Of a stretch of 64,000 nucleotides of DNA, positions 46,509 to 55,300 are shown in pieces. The notes beneath the pieces were generated by a model, which was given only the letters and a program-made list of their open reading frames with translations, searched no databases and was not told the DNA's origin. This DNA is from Phycisphaerae bacterium (GTDB lineage Bacteria > Planctomycetota > Phycisphaerae > Phycisphaerales > SM1A02), in contig JAEUIU010000021.1 in the NCBI GenBank assembly GCA_016795065.1, positions 216,993-280,992 of the forward strand, read 5' to 3'. How positions within the stretch are numbered: the stretch's first letter is position 1; every line of letters begins with the position of its first letter. Both the position numbers and the translations under genes were made by a program.

Positions 46509-49172
46509 ATGCCCGTCTCCCGTTCGCGCCTGATTCTCGCTCCGTCCATCGCCGGCCTGCTCTTCTCAGCGACGCAGGCTGGGGCCGCCATCATCTTCGT
46601 CAACGCAGCTCAGGTCCTCCCCCCGGCCCAGCAGGACGGGCTCACCTGGGCCACGGCGTATCAGGACCTTCGATCGGCGCTCGTCGCCAGCCCGACGGGA
46701 AGCGAGTTCTGGATCGCGACCGGAACGTACCTCCCGACCACCACGACGGACCGAACGAAGAGCTTCCCGGTGAAGGCGAACCAGAAGCTCTTGGGCGGTT
46801 TCCTGCCTGGCGCGGCGAGGGTGACCGACCGCGATCCGGCCGCCCATCCGACCATCCTCTCCGGCGACATCGGCGCGCCCGGCATTGCGGACGACAACAC
46901 ACGGCACGTGCTCCAGGCCGGGAACGCGCCGGGCATCGTTCTCGACGGCCTCATCATCGAGGACGGTGCGAACGAGAGCTCAGGAACCGACGGCGACGGT
47001 GCGGGCCTGCGCGTGACCAATGTCCCGGGTCTCCTCATCCAGGACTGCGTCGTCCGCCGATGCTCGACGCCGGCACGCGGCGGCGGAGCGTCGTTCCTGA
47101 ACGCCGACGGCGCCATTCTGCGGCGGGTGACCTTCGAGCAGAACTTCGGTGGGGTCGGCGGCGCACTCGATATGCAGAGCGCCCCGATGACGTATGCGGC
47201 CTGTCGCTTCCTCGGCAACACCTCGACGTCGGGTCCTGGTGCGGTGATCGCCGTGAGTAGCAGCGGGTCCCTCTTCGTCAATTGCGAGTTCAGCGGGAAC
47301 AGCACCCAAGGTATCGGCGGCGCCGGCGGCGGCGCTCTCTCGCTGAACGCTGGCATGGCGATCCACTCGTCGACCTTTGTCGGCAACACGGCGACGACCA
47401 ACGGCGGCGCGATCACCACCAGCCTCTCCGCGAACAGCGCGAGCATCACGAACTGCCTGTTCGTCGATAACACCGCTCCGAGCAGTCCGCACATCCAGAC
47501 CGTCGGCAACGTGCCGATCACCTCCTGCGGCTTCTCCGACGCGCCGGTGGGCGGCGCCGGCAACGGCGTGGTCCTTCCCGGCCTTCGGGACCCGCTCGGC
47601 CCAGACGGTACGCGCGGTACGGTCGATGACGACCTGCGACTCACCTCCGGGTCCGAGGCGATCGATCGCGGCAACGGCGCGGCATTGCCCACCGATGTCG
47701 CCGACCTCGACAGCGACGGCGACGTCAGCGAGCCGCTTCCGGTCGATGCGAAGGGGCTCGTTCGGCTCGTCGACGATCAACGCCAGGACGAAGGGAGCGG
47801 CGCCTCGCCCTTCCTCGATCTGGGCGCCCACGAGTTCGAGCGTTCGACGCGCATCTACTTCGTCGACGCGAGCGTCGAAGAGGACGGCACCGGGAACAGT
47901 TGGGAGAAGGCGTTTCAGAAGCTCCAGTCCGCGTTCATCGCGATTCAGAGCGAGCCACAGCCCAAGCCGGTCGAAGTTTGGGTGGCCGACGGCATCTACG
48001 TGCCGGGGGCCAATCGCACCGACAGCTTCATGCCGCAGGGGGCGGTGACGATCCTCGGTGGATTCAAGGGAGGCGAGTGGCGCCGGTCGGACCGGCGACC
48101 TCTCGAGTTCCCGACGGTGCTTTCCGGTGCCATCGGCTCGAAGGGATCAAACGACGACAACAGCCTCCACGTCGTGCACTTCGCCGGCGACAACGTCTTC
48201 GCCGAGACGGTGCTCGACGGCTTCGTCATCACCGGCGGGAACGCAAATGAACCTGAGCCCTTCGGCACCTTCGGCGGCGGCATCCTGGTGACCGGAGTCG
48301 CCCGTCCCACGATTCGCAACTGCCGAGTGATCGACAACGCGGCGAAGGTCGGCGGCGGCGGCATCACGGTGAGCGGCAGCGGCTCGCGCGTCGACTTGAC
48401 GAACTGTTATGTGGCGGGCAACACGGGATCATCCGTCGGCGGTGGCGTGCTTCTCATGGATGCAGCGGATGGATCGACCATCGTCAACTGCACCGTTGCC
48501 GGCAATCGCTCCGAGTCGGGAGGCGGACTTGTCGCACTCGGCGCTGGAAGCAGCGCGTGCGTCCTCAACACGGTCTTCGCCGAGAACCTCAGCGAGGATG
48601 GCGAGACGGAGAACGACCATGTCGCGACGCGCGACGGCGGGTCGCTTTCGCTGAGCCACTGCGCGATCCCCTGCGGTGGGACCATTTCCTTCGGCAACAA
48701 CCTCGTCAGTCTCCCTCCAGCGTTCACCTGGCTCGCCGGCGCGGACGAGGTCATTGGCACGCTCGATGACGATTTCAGCCTGAGTGCGACGAGTGCGTGC
48801 ATCGACGCCGGTGCGAGCGTCGCTTCGTGCGCGGCGCTCTTGCCCAGCGACGTCAGCGATCTCGACGACGACGCCAACGTCAGCGAGTCGATCCCCGTCG
48901 ACGCGCTCGGCTCACCGCGCATCATGGACGACCCCCTCCGCAACAACGCCGATCCCTCCATGGCCATCGACATCGGCGCCGCCGAGCGGCAGGACCCGAG
49001 TCGAACGGCGGGACTTCCCGGTGACCTCGACGGAAACGGGAAGGTCAACGGCGCTGACCTCGCGATGTTCCTTGGCGAGTGGGGCAGCTCCTCCCAAATG
49101 GCCGACCTGAACGGCGACTGTCAGGTGGATGCCGCAGACCTCGCGGTGCTGCTTGGTGGGTGGACAATTTGA
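46509..49172 (+). CDS. Secreted double beta-helix protein with dockerin-like repeats
   Basis: The 887-aa protein has a signal peptide (RLILAPSIAGLLFSATQAGA) and two copies of a right-handed beta-helix module of about 400 residues. Copy 1 starts WATAYQDLRSALVAS and copy 2 SWEKAFQKLQSAFIAI. Both have a WIATGTYLP/WVADGIYVP segment, LLGGFLPGAAR/ILGGFKGGEWR, ILSGDIGAPG/VLSGAIGSKG, then NxxxxxGGG-type helix rungs and an end block with VADLDSDGDVSEPLPVDAKG or VSDLDDDANVSESIPVDALG. Two dockerin-like motifs close it. GGAAGGA precedes the ATG. It may be a polysaccharide-binding or lyase-like surface protein. Confidence 0.9.
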   Translation: MPVSRSRLILAPSIAGLLFSATQAGAAIIFVNAAQVLPPAQQDGLTWATAYQDLRSALVASPTGSEFWIATGTYLPTTTTDRTKSFPVKANQKLLGGFLPGAARVTDRDPAAHPTILSGDIGAPGIADDNTRHVLQAGNAPGIVLDGLIIEDGANESSGTDGDGAGLRVTNVPGLLIQDCVVRRCSTPARGGGASFLNADGAILRRVTFEQNFGGVGGALDMQSAPMTYAACRFLGNTSTSGPGAVIAVSSSGSLFVNCEFSGNSTQGIGGAGGGALSLNAGMAIHSSTFVGNTATTNGGAITTSLSANSASITNCLFVDNTAPSSPHIQTVGNVPITSCGFSDAPVGGAGNGVVLPGLRDPLGPDGTRGTVDDDLRLTSGSEAIDRGNGAALPTDVADLDSDGDVSEPLPVDAKGLVRLVDDQRQDEGSGASPFLDLGAHEFERSTRIYFVDASVEEDGTGNSWEKAFQKLQSAFIAIQSEPQPKPVEVWVADGIYVPGANRTDSFMPQGAVTILGGFKGGEWRRSDRRPLEFPTVLSGAIGSKGSNDDNSLHVVHFAGDNVFAETVLDGFVITGGNANEPEPFGTFGGGILVTGVARPTIRNCRVIDNAAKVGGGGITVSGSGSRVDLTNCYVAGNTGSSVGGGVLLMDAADGSTIVNCTVAGNRSESGGGLVALGAGSSACVLNTVFAENLSEDGETENDHVATRDGGSLSLSHCAIPCGGTISFGNNLVSLPPAFTWLAGADEVIGTLDDDFSLSATSACIDAGASVASCAALLPSDVSDLDDDANVSESIPVDALGSPRIMDDPLRNNADPSMAIDIGAAERQDPSRTAGLPGDLDGNGKVNGADLAMFLGEWGSSSQMADLNGDCQVDAADLAVLLGGWTI

Positions 49173-49260
49173 CCGGACGGGGCGACGAGAGCGAGGGGCG
49201 CGTCAAGGATGGAACATTCCGTTGCGCCGCGCTGCCGCCAATTCCGTGGGTGGCACGGCC

Positions 49261-50451
49261 ATGCTCGCCCCTCTCGCCACGCTGCTCATCGTTGCCGGAA
49301 CACTGGTTCTCCTCGCCTGCAACGCGTTCGGAACCCACCTCTTCCTAGCCCCGGCCCCTCGGGGCGACCGCGGGGTGGGGCTGATCGTCCCGTTCGCAGC
49401 CATGGCGATCGCCGCCCTTCTGGTCACGCTCGGAAGCGTGCTCGCCACGTTTCGATCGGGGCGTCCGATCGCGGCAGCGCTTCCGATGCCGGCCTCGATC
49501 ACCGGCGTCGTGACCGTGCTCGTCACCTGTGGCGTCGCTTTGGCGGCAATCATCGCCTTCGCGATGTGGGCGGAGCCGTTAGCGTTGGGGGCAAAGGGGC
49601 AGGCCACGCGAGTCCTGATTGGCTGGATGGTCGGGCTTCTCGGTCCGGCCCTCCTTGCCGCCGTCCTCCTTGCCGATTTGTGGATGACCCCGGACGCGTT
49701 CCGTGCCCATGCCGCGGGCAAGCTCTTCTCCCGAGGGGCGGTGTGGGCACTGCCGCTCCTTGCCCTGCTTGGCGTCGGAGCGACGGCTTCATTCATTGCG
49801 CCGTCGCTCGGCATCTCGATGGGCCGAGCCCGCGCGGTCGCTGCCCACGATCGCTCACAGCAGGCCTCGCTGCGCGATCGCCTCCGCAACGCTTCGCTCG
49901 CGACGCTCCTGCGCGAGGAACTCGATTCGCTTCCGGCGGACGCTCCCTTCACGGCGTACTCGTCCTACTTCGTCGGATCGGCCGTCGAACTGGACGACGA
50001 ATGCAAGGCGGTTCTGGTCGAACGCGCACTCGGGCTTCCCGATTGGCGAACAGAGTTGCCCCGGGCGCTGCGTGGCAAGCCCTACAACGATCGATGGGGT
50101 GCAGCCGAATTCGTTCGCCTGCTTCCAGAGACAACGCTGTTGATGCACGAAGCGGAGTTTGCAAAGGCTGTGGAAGAGGGTGTGCTCGAGACGGCCGACG
50201 ATATCGCACGGCGGCCCTCTTGGCTGACCGAGCCGTACGATCGCAATCACGATCCGCTCGGCCTCATCCGTTCACTCCTCGGTGCGGCGAGGCGATTCGA
50301 TGGACGCCCCGCTCACGAGGGCCTGAGCGAAGCGATCCGAACCCTCGCCCGCGAATCGAGCTCGTTGAAGCGCGACAAGGCATGGCGACAACTTGCTCAA
50401 GAGCTCGAGGCCGCGGGCTTCCCAATCCCTGCCATGGAGAGCACCCCATGA
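49261..50451 (+). CDS. Multi-pass membrane protein with C-terminal soluble domain
   Basis: The 396-aa protein has five or six hydrophobic segments in the first 200 residues (LATLLIVAGTLVLLACNAFG; GLIVPFAAMAIAALLVTLGS; ITGVVTVLVTCGVALAAIIA; MVGLLGPALLAAVLLADLW; AVWALPLLALLGVGATASFI). A helical soluble part follows (SLRDRLRNASLATLLREELD; RTLARESSSLKRDKAWRQLA). I do not recognise it. Its stop overlaps the next start (ATGA). Confidence 0.77.
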   Translation: MLAPLATLLIVAGTLVLLACNAFGTHLFLAPAPRGDRGVGLIVPFAAMAIAALLVTLGSVLATFRSGRPIAAALPMPASITGVVTVLVTCGVALAAIIAFAMWAEPLALGAKGQATRVLIGWMVGLLGPALLAAVLLADLWMTPDAFRAHAAGKLFSRGAVWALPLLALLGVGATASFIAPSLGISMGRARAVAAHDRSQQASLRDRLRNASLATLLREELDSLPADAPFTAYSSYFVGSAVELDDECKAVLVERALGLPDWRTELPRALRGKPYNDRWGAAEFVRLLPETTLLMHEAEFAKAVEEGVLETADDIARRPSWLTEPYDRNHDPLGLIRSLLGAARRFDGRPAHEGLSEAIRTLARESSSLKRDKAWRQLAQELEAAGFPIPAMESTP

Positions 50452-50840
50452 CCAACGCCATGGACAACGACGGACTCAGTCGACACGCCAACGCCATCGC
50501 CAAGTTCCCTCCCCCGCTTCGGGAGCTCCTCGAGGCCGAGCTCCGAGCCGGGAACAAGATCACCGAGATCGGCGCCGGACAGCCTGCGGCGATGTGCGGA
50601 TTGCGAGCGCGATTGGCTCGCCCCGTGACGACTCGTCCGCGAGCGGACTCCGGCGAGGTCACGTTCTTCGAACGCTACGGCACAAGCCATTCCGGCGAGT
50701 TCTGCGATCTTGAGAGACACTTCTTCGTTCTTGAGCCGCCAAAGGAATACCAGGCGCCAGGCATGGACGCGATCCGCGAGGAGCTGAACGCCCGTGAACG
50801 GGCAGCGAACGCGGATCGGTTCCGCAGCGGAGCGTGGTGA
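50448..50840 (+). CDS. Hypothetical cytosolic protein coupled to the membrane gene
   Basis: The 130-aa protein (RHANAIAKFPPPLRELLEAE; GNKITEIGAGQPAAMCGLRA; VTFFERYGTSHSGEFCDLER; FFVLEPPKEYQAPGMDAIRE) is not recognised. The ATGA overlap with the upstream membrane protein gene implies co-translation and a shared job. No signal peptide is seen. Confidence 0.72.
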   Translation: MTNAMDNDGLSRHANAIAKFPPPLRELLEAELRAGNKITEIGAGQPAAMCGLRARLARPVTTRPRADSGEVTFFERYGTSHSGEFCDLERHFFVLEPPKEYQAPGMDAIREELNARERAANADRFRSGAW

Positions 50841-51655
50841 GGGCGCGTTCGGGCAGGCGACCGCCGTCCGCGGTACCTCCACCGGTTTGACCCGCGGTCG
50901 GCGGCGCTTTCGTCGGTGGACATTCCTTCACCCACGCGAAAGCAAACAGTCGGGACGCCATCGCGAAGGCATATTTCCATCGCATTTGCTGTTCTGGCCG
51001 GCGGTCCGTACACTTTCGCGTGTCCGCTGCCGGATCCCGCTCATCACGAGCGTCGTTCTGGCCGTAGACACTCTGCTGTCGAGCGAATGGCCCTCTGGGC
51101 CGTCTGCCCGATTCTGAGTGACACCCCCCCGCCCTTCGGCGACAAAGCCTGAGACCTGGGCGTGTCATGACGAACTCCGCACAATCGATTCCGGGGACTT
51201 TGACGCTTCGCTTTGGAAGTGACTCGTCCGATCCCCTCTCCAACACCCCAAACACACTCGGGCCGGCGGGAATCGCCGGCGTTCCGGGCAACGGGGCTCC
51301 CCAGCCGACTGGGTGAGCGCGACGAGCGTTCCCCAAACCAGATTGCCGCCTTCGTCCGAGCGTTCGCGCTCAGGAACTTAGACCGGCGACCGGCAGCCAC
51401 GAGAGCTCCGTCACGGAACAGCCCAGCACGACCCGTGCGCGGCCCGGACGAGAACACCGTTGCCGACAACGCAACACCCCACGCTTGCCCCAAACCGCTT
51501 GACTCCTCCGTCGCGCCCCGCGCGGCGGACGCTGTCAGCGCATCGGGCGCTCCGCGCGGGGTTGCCGGTCGGTCAGCGACATTCAACGTCCGGGTCACGG
51601 TCCGAACCGTTGCACACCGCGCTCCATCGCGGCGTGACCGAGCAGGAAGGACTGC
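50841..51655 (+). other. Long gene-free leader upstream of rne
   Basis: No open frame in this 815-bp stretch has convincing protein-like composition. The candidate promoter at 50986-51014 would give an mRNA leader of about 640 nt. RNase E autoregulates through a long 5' UTR in E. coli, so a similar feedback is possible here (inference). No known riboswitch consensus was recognised. Confidence 0.45.
50986..51014 (+). promoter_or_regulatory. Candidate promoter for rne
   Basis: TTGCTG (50986-50991), a 17-bp spacer and TACACT (51009-51014) match the spacing of a sigma-70 promoter. It lies about 640 bp upstream of the rne ATG. Confidence 0.35.
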
Positions 51656-54600
51656 ATGACCGTGGACGACATGACGAACGAACCGACCTCTGAAGACGAG
51701 ACCCCCCGCAGCCGTCGGGCTGTCGCGAGCGAAGCCGAGCAACCCACCGGCGACGCAAAGGGGCAAGAACCCTCAAACGAGGGCGACGACGTCGACGAGG
51801 GCGATGAGCACGACGACGAGTTCGACTCGGGCTCGACCTTCGACGCCGACGCCTTCGAGGGCGTCGAGCCAGTCGGTCTTCCTCGCAGCGATGTGGAGGT
51901 GCGCGAGCGCGCCCCGCTCGCGGAGGGCGAACAGGAAGACGACGCTGACTCGGATGAGTTCGATCGTTCATCGAATCAGGATGAACGCGACGACGAGGAC
52001 GGCGAATTCGCCTCCAATGAAGGCGACGATGGCGATGACGATGAATCCGACGGCGAAGCCCAGGGCGGCGACGACGAGTCCGCGGCCGAAGGCGAAGCGG
52101 GCGGCGAGCCCGGAGCCGACGGGACCGGTGGCGAGGATGGCGAGGGCGGCCGTGGTCGCCGACGGCGTCGCCGCGGCCGCGACCGTGACCGAGGCAGTGA
52201 CCGGGGCGGCGATCGAAGTGATAGGGGCCGTGACCGTGATCGCGGCCGCGAAGACCGCCGGGTCGAGATCCGTCAGTCGGACCCGCGCGAAGAGCGCCGC
52301 GCTGTTCATCAACTGATGGTCGTTAACGACCTCCCCGAAGACGAGTGTCGCATCGCGATCCTTGAGAACGGTCGCGTCGAGGCGATCTTCATGGAGCGCT
52401 ACGGCGCCACCACGAACGTCGGCAACATCTACAAGGGCCGCGTCACCAACGTCGAGCCCGCCATCCAAGCAGCGTTCGTCGACTTCGGCGAGGGCGCCAG
52501 CGGCTTCCTTCACGTCAGCGACCTGCATCCCAAGTACTTCCCCGGCCGCGAGCGCACCGAGCGCGTCGGCCGCAAGATCCCGCGCCGCGAACGGCCGCTC
52601 ATTCAGGAAGCCCTCCGCAAGGGCCAGGAAGTCCTCGTTCAGGTCCTCAAGGAAGGCATCTCGAACAAGGGTCCGACCCTCACGAGTTACCTCAGCATCC
52701 CCGGCCGCTTGATGGTCATGATGCCGGACATGGACCGCGTTGGCGTCTCCCGCAAGGTCGAGGACGAGGACCAGCGCCGGGCCATGCGGAAGATCCTCGA
52801 TCAGCTTGATCTGCCCGAGGGCTTCGGCTTCATCCTCCGCACCGCCGGCTTTGACAAGACCAAGACTGAACTCTCCCGCGACCTCGCCTACCTCACCCGT
52901 CTCTGGGGTGTGATGAAGCGGCGCATGGAGTCGACCGGCGCGCCATGCCTTCTCTACAGCGAAGGCGACCTCCTCATTCGCACCATCCGCGACATGGCCG
53001 ACGAGAACGTCGACGGCATCATCGTGGACAGCGAGGAAGCGTTCCGCAAGGCGAAGGCGTTCCTCCAAGTCGTCGCCCCCCGCTCGGCCCCGAAGGTGCT
53101 CTTCTGGGATCGGCCGATGCCGCTCTTCCACAGCTTCGATGTCGAACGGCAGATCCACGAGTTGCACAGCCGCATCGTGCCGCTGCCCTCGGGTGGTGCC
53201 CTCGTCATCGATCAGGCCGAGGCCCTTGTCGCGATCGACGTCAACAGCGGTCGCAGCCGGTCAGCGCGCGATAGCGAGACCAACGCCTACCAGACCAACG
53301 TTGAGGCGGTGGAGGAGATCGCCCGACAGCTTCGCTTGCGCGACCTCGGCGGCGTGATCATCAACGACCTTATCGATATGCGTTCGCCGCGGCACCGTCG
53401 CGACATTGAGGATCGCTTCCGCGACGCCCTCAAGCGCGATCGGGCGAAGTCGACGGTCCTTCCGATCAGCGAGTTCGGTGTGGTCGAGATGACCCGCCAG
53501 CGGATGCGGCCCAGCGTGCGCCGGGCCCACTTCATGGACTGCCCGCACTGCCAGGGCCTCGGCGAGATCCGTAAGCCCGAGACAGTGGCGGCCGATCAGC
53601 TTCGCCAGGTCGAGTTCCTGCTCGCCAGCGATCGCATCTATCGCGTCGAGATGGTCTGCTCGGTGCGTGTGGCGAGCGTTCTTCTCTCGGCGAAGCGCCG
53701 AGCTCTGTCAGACCTGGAGCGAAAGACTGGCAAGCGCGTTGATGTGCGCATCAGCGAGGCGATTCCGATCGATCGCGTGGACCTTTACGCCTACGACGAG
53801 CGCGGCGCCGACGTTGAGTTGGACCGCCTGCCGCGGGCGACCCGACCGTCACTGGACGAATTGCCCGGGACCCTTCCCGACCGTGCCCAGGTCATAGATC
53901 GTGACGACGAGGGCGATGACGAGGAAGGCGAGAGCGAAGATCGCGGTGGTCGCCGCCGCCGTCGTCGTCGTCGCAAGCCGGCGCCTGCGGACACGACCGC
54001 GATGATCCTCTCGGGGACCTTCGACGATCTGCCCGACGCCGAGCCTGATGATGACGAACCGACCATCGCCGAGGCGATCGAGGAAGAGCGTCGTCAGCGC
54101 CGTGACGAGGTCCGACGTTCGAAGGTGGAAGGTCGCCAGAAGCTCGCTTCAGCACCCAACGGTGCAGGCGCTACCGAAGGCGGAGCCCCGCGTGCCGATG
54201 CCCAAGAGGGCGAGGAGAGCGAGGGCGGCCGCCGTCGTCGTCGCCGTCGTCGCGGTCGCGGTCGCGGTCGTGATGGTGCGGACCTCGATCGCGGTCCGGG
54301 CCGTGGTGATGGACAAGCCGGCGACGAAGGCGATGTCGGCGAGGAAGACGTGGTGCAGCCGGTCGTGGAGGCCGCGCCGCCGCCACCGCCGTCCGAGCCC
54401 GCTGCCGTCTTCGCCTTGGCGAAGGAACTCGGCGTGCCGTCCAAGGAGCTTCTTGCCAAGCTCCACGATCAGGGCGTCGAGATCAAGTCCCACATGAGTA
54501 AGCTCACCGGCGAGCAGGTGGACATGGTGAAGGCGTGGTACGCCCCGCCACCACCGCCGCCGCCAACACCACTGCCAGTTCGGCCGGCTCAGGCCTCCCA

Positions 54601-55300
54601 GCGCCCCCGAGGCGCCGACGGCAACGGCGGCGACGCCGCAGGGAATGGTGATGAGGGCGACGGCGAGGGTGGCCCACGTCGCCGCCGTCGCCGGCGTCGC
54701 CGCGGCCGCGGTGGCGATCGATTTGAGAATGGCCCTGGCGGCGCTGCCGAGGGCGGCGCGCCGGGAGCAGGTGGGTTCGCCGAAGGCGACGAAGGCGACG
54801 AGCAAGGCAGTGGCCGGGCTGAAGGTGACGACCGTGGCGACGAGGGTGGCGAAGGCCAGCCGCAGGGCACCGATGGTGATGACGAGCGCGGCGGTCGCCG
54901 ACGTCGTCGACGTCGTCGGCGTCGCGGTGGCGAGGGCAATCGCGACGGCGCGGCGCCCACCCAGCCCGAAGCTCGACGCGAACCGACAGGCGACCGACAA
55001 GGCGGCAATCGCCCGGAAGGCAACCGTCCGCAGGGTGATCGCCAGCAACGCGATCGCAACGCTGGACCGGATCGGTCTCGCGATCGCAATCGCGATCGAG
55101 ACGGTCGATCCAATCGCGATGGGCGCCGTGACGATCGGCCTCAGCGCGAGCCGAGGCCCGTCGCACCGGCACCCGAGCCGAAGCCCGATCCGATGCCACA
55201 GCCACCGGCTGCACCGGCTCCGCGGACGCTGTATGGCGGACGCATCCGCAAGCTGACGGGACCGAAGACCAGCGGCGGTGGTGGCGGCGATGACGAGTGA
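51656..55300 (+). CDS. rne: Ribonuclease E/G with acidic N-terminal and Arg-rich C-terminal regions and an IF2_N-like segment
   Basis: The 1214-aa protein starts with about 150 acidic residues and an Arg/Asp-rich stretch to about 215. An S1 domain follows (GNIYKGRVTNVEPAIQAAFV; GFLHVSDLHPKYF). The catalytic core has LVAIDVNSGRSRSARDSETN and LGGVIINDLIDM with both metal-binding Asp kept. The zinc-link is DCPHCQGLGE. The C-terminal third is low-complexity Arg/Gly/Glu with RRRRRRRGR blocks. At about residues 913-965 a small domain, AVFALAKELGVPSKELLAKL then HDQGVEIKSHMSKLTGEQVD, resembles the IF-2 N-terminal (IF2_N) fold. AGGAAGG lies 6 nt before the ATG. Confidence 0.94.
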   Translation: MTVDDMTNEPTSEDETPRSRRAVASEAEQPTGDAKGQEPSNEGDDVDEGDEHDDEFDSGSTFDADAFEGVEPVGLPRSDVEVRERAPLAEGEQEDDADSDEFDRSSNQDERDDEDGEFASNEGDDGDDDESDGEAQGGDDESAAEGEAGGEPGADGTGGEDGEGGRGRRRRRRGRDRDRGSDRGGDRSDRGRDRDRGREDRRVEIRQSDPREERRAVHQLMVVNDLPEDECRIAILENGRVEAIFMERYGATTNVGNIYKGRVTNVEPAIQAAFVDFGEGASGFLHVSDLHPKYFPGRERTERVGRKIPRRERPLIQEALRKGQEVLVQVLKEGISNKGPTLTSYLSIPGRLMVMMPDMDRVGVSRKVEDEDQRRAMRKILDQLDLPEGFGFILRTAGFDKTKTELSRDLAYLTRLWGVMKRRMESTGAPCLLYSEGDLLIRTIRDMADENVDGIIVDSEEAFRKAKAFLQVVAPRSAPKVLFWDRPMPLFHSFDVERQIHELHSRIVPLPSGGALVIDQAEALVAIDVNSGRSRSARDSETNAYQTNVEAVEEIARQLRLRDLGGVIINDLIDMRSPRHRRDIEDRFRDALKRDRAKSTVLPISEFGVVEMTRQRMRPSVRRAHFMDCPHCQGLGEIRKPETVAADQLRQVEFLLASDRIYRVEMVCSVRVASVLLSAKRRALSDLERKTGKRVDVRISEAIPIDRVDLYAYDERGADVELDRLPRATRPSLDELPGTLPDRAQVIDRDDEGDDEEGESEDRGGRRRRRRRRKPAPADTTAMILSGTFDDLPDAEPDDDEPTIAEAIEEERRQRRDEVRRSKVEGRQKLASAPNGAGATEGGAPRADAQEGEESEGGRRRRRRRRGRGRGRDGADLDRGPGRGDGQAGDEGDVGEEDVVQPVVEAAPPPPPSEPAAVFALAKELGVPSKELLAKLHDQGVEIKSHMSKLTGEQVDMVKAWYAPPPPPPPTPLPVRPAQASQRPRGADGNGGDAAGNGDEGDGEGGPRRRRRRRRRGRGGDRFENGPGGAAEGGAPGAGGFAEGDEGDEQGSGRAEGDDRGDEGGEGQPQGTDGDDERGGRRRRRRRRRRGGEGNRDGAAPTQPEARREPTGDRQGGNRPEGNRPQGDRQQRDRNAGPDRSRDRNRDRDGRSNRDGRRDDRPQREPRPVAPAPEPKPDPMPQPPAAPAPRTLYGGRIRKLTGPKTSGGGGGDDE

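Noticed and set aside
51044..51766. Minus-strand frame across the rne leader
   Set aside because: It overlaps the rne start, is Arg/Ser/Gly-rich and shows no family or start signal.
51968..53167. Long antisense frame over rne
   Set aside because: It mirrors the S1 and catalytic core of RNase E and is composed of Ala/Val/Asp-rich shadow sequence.
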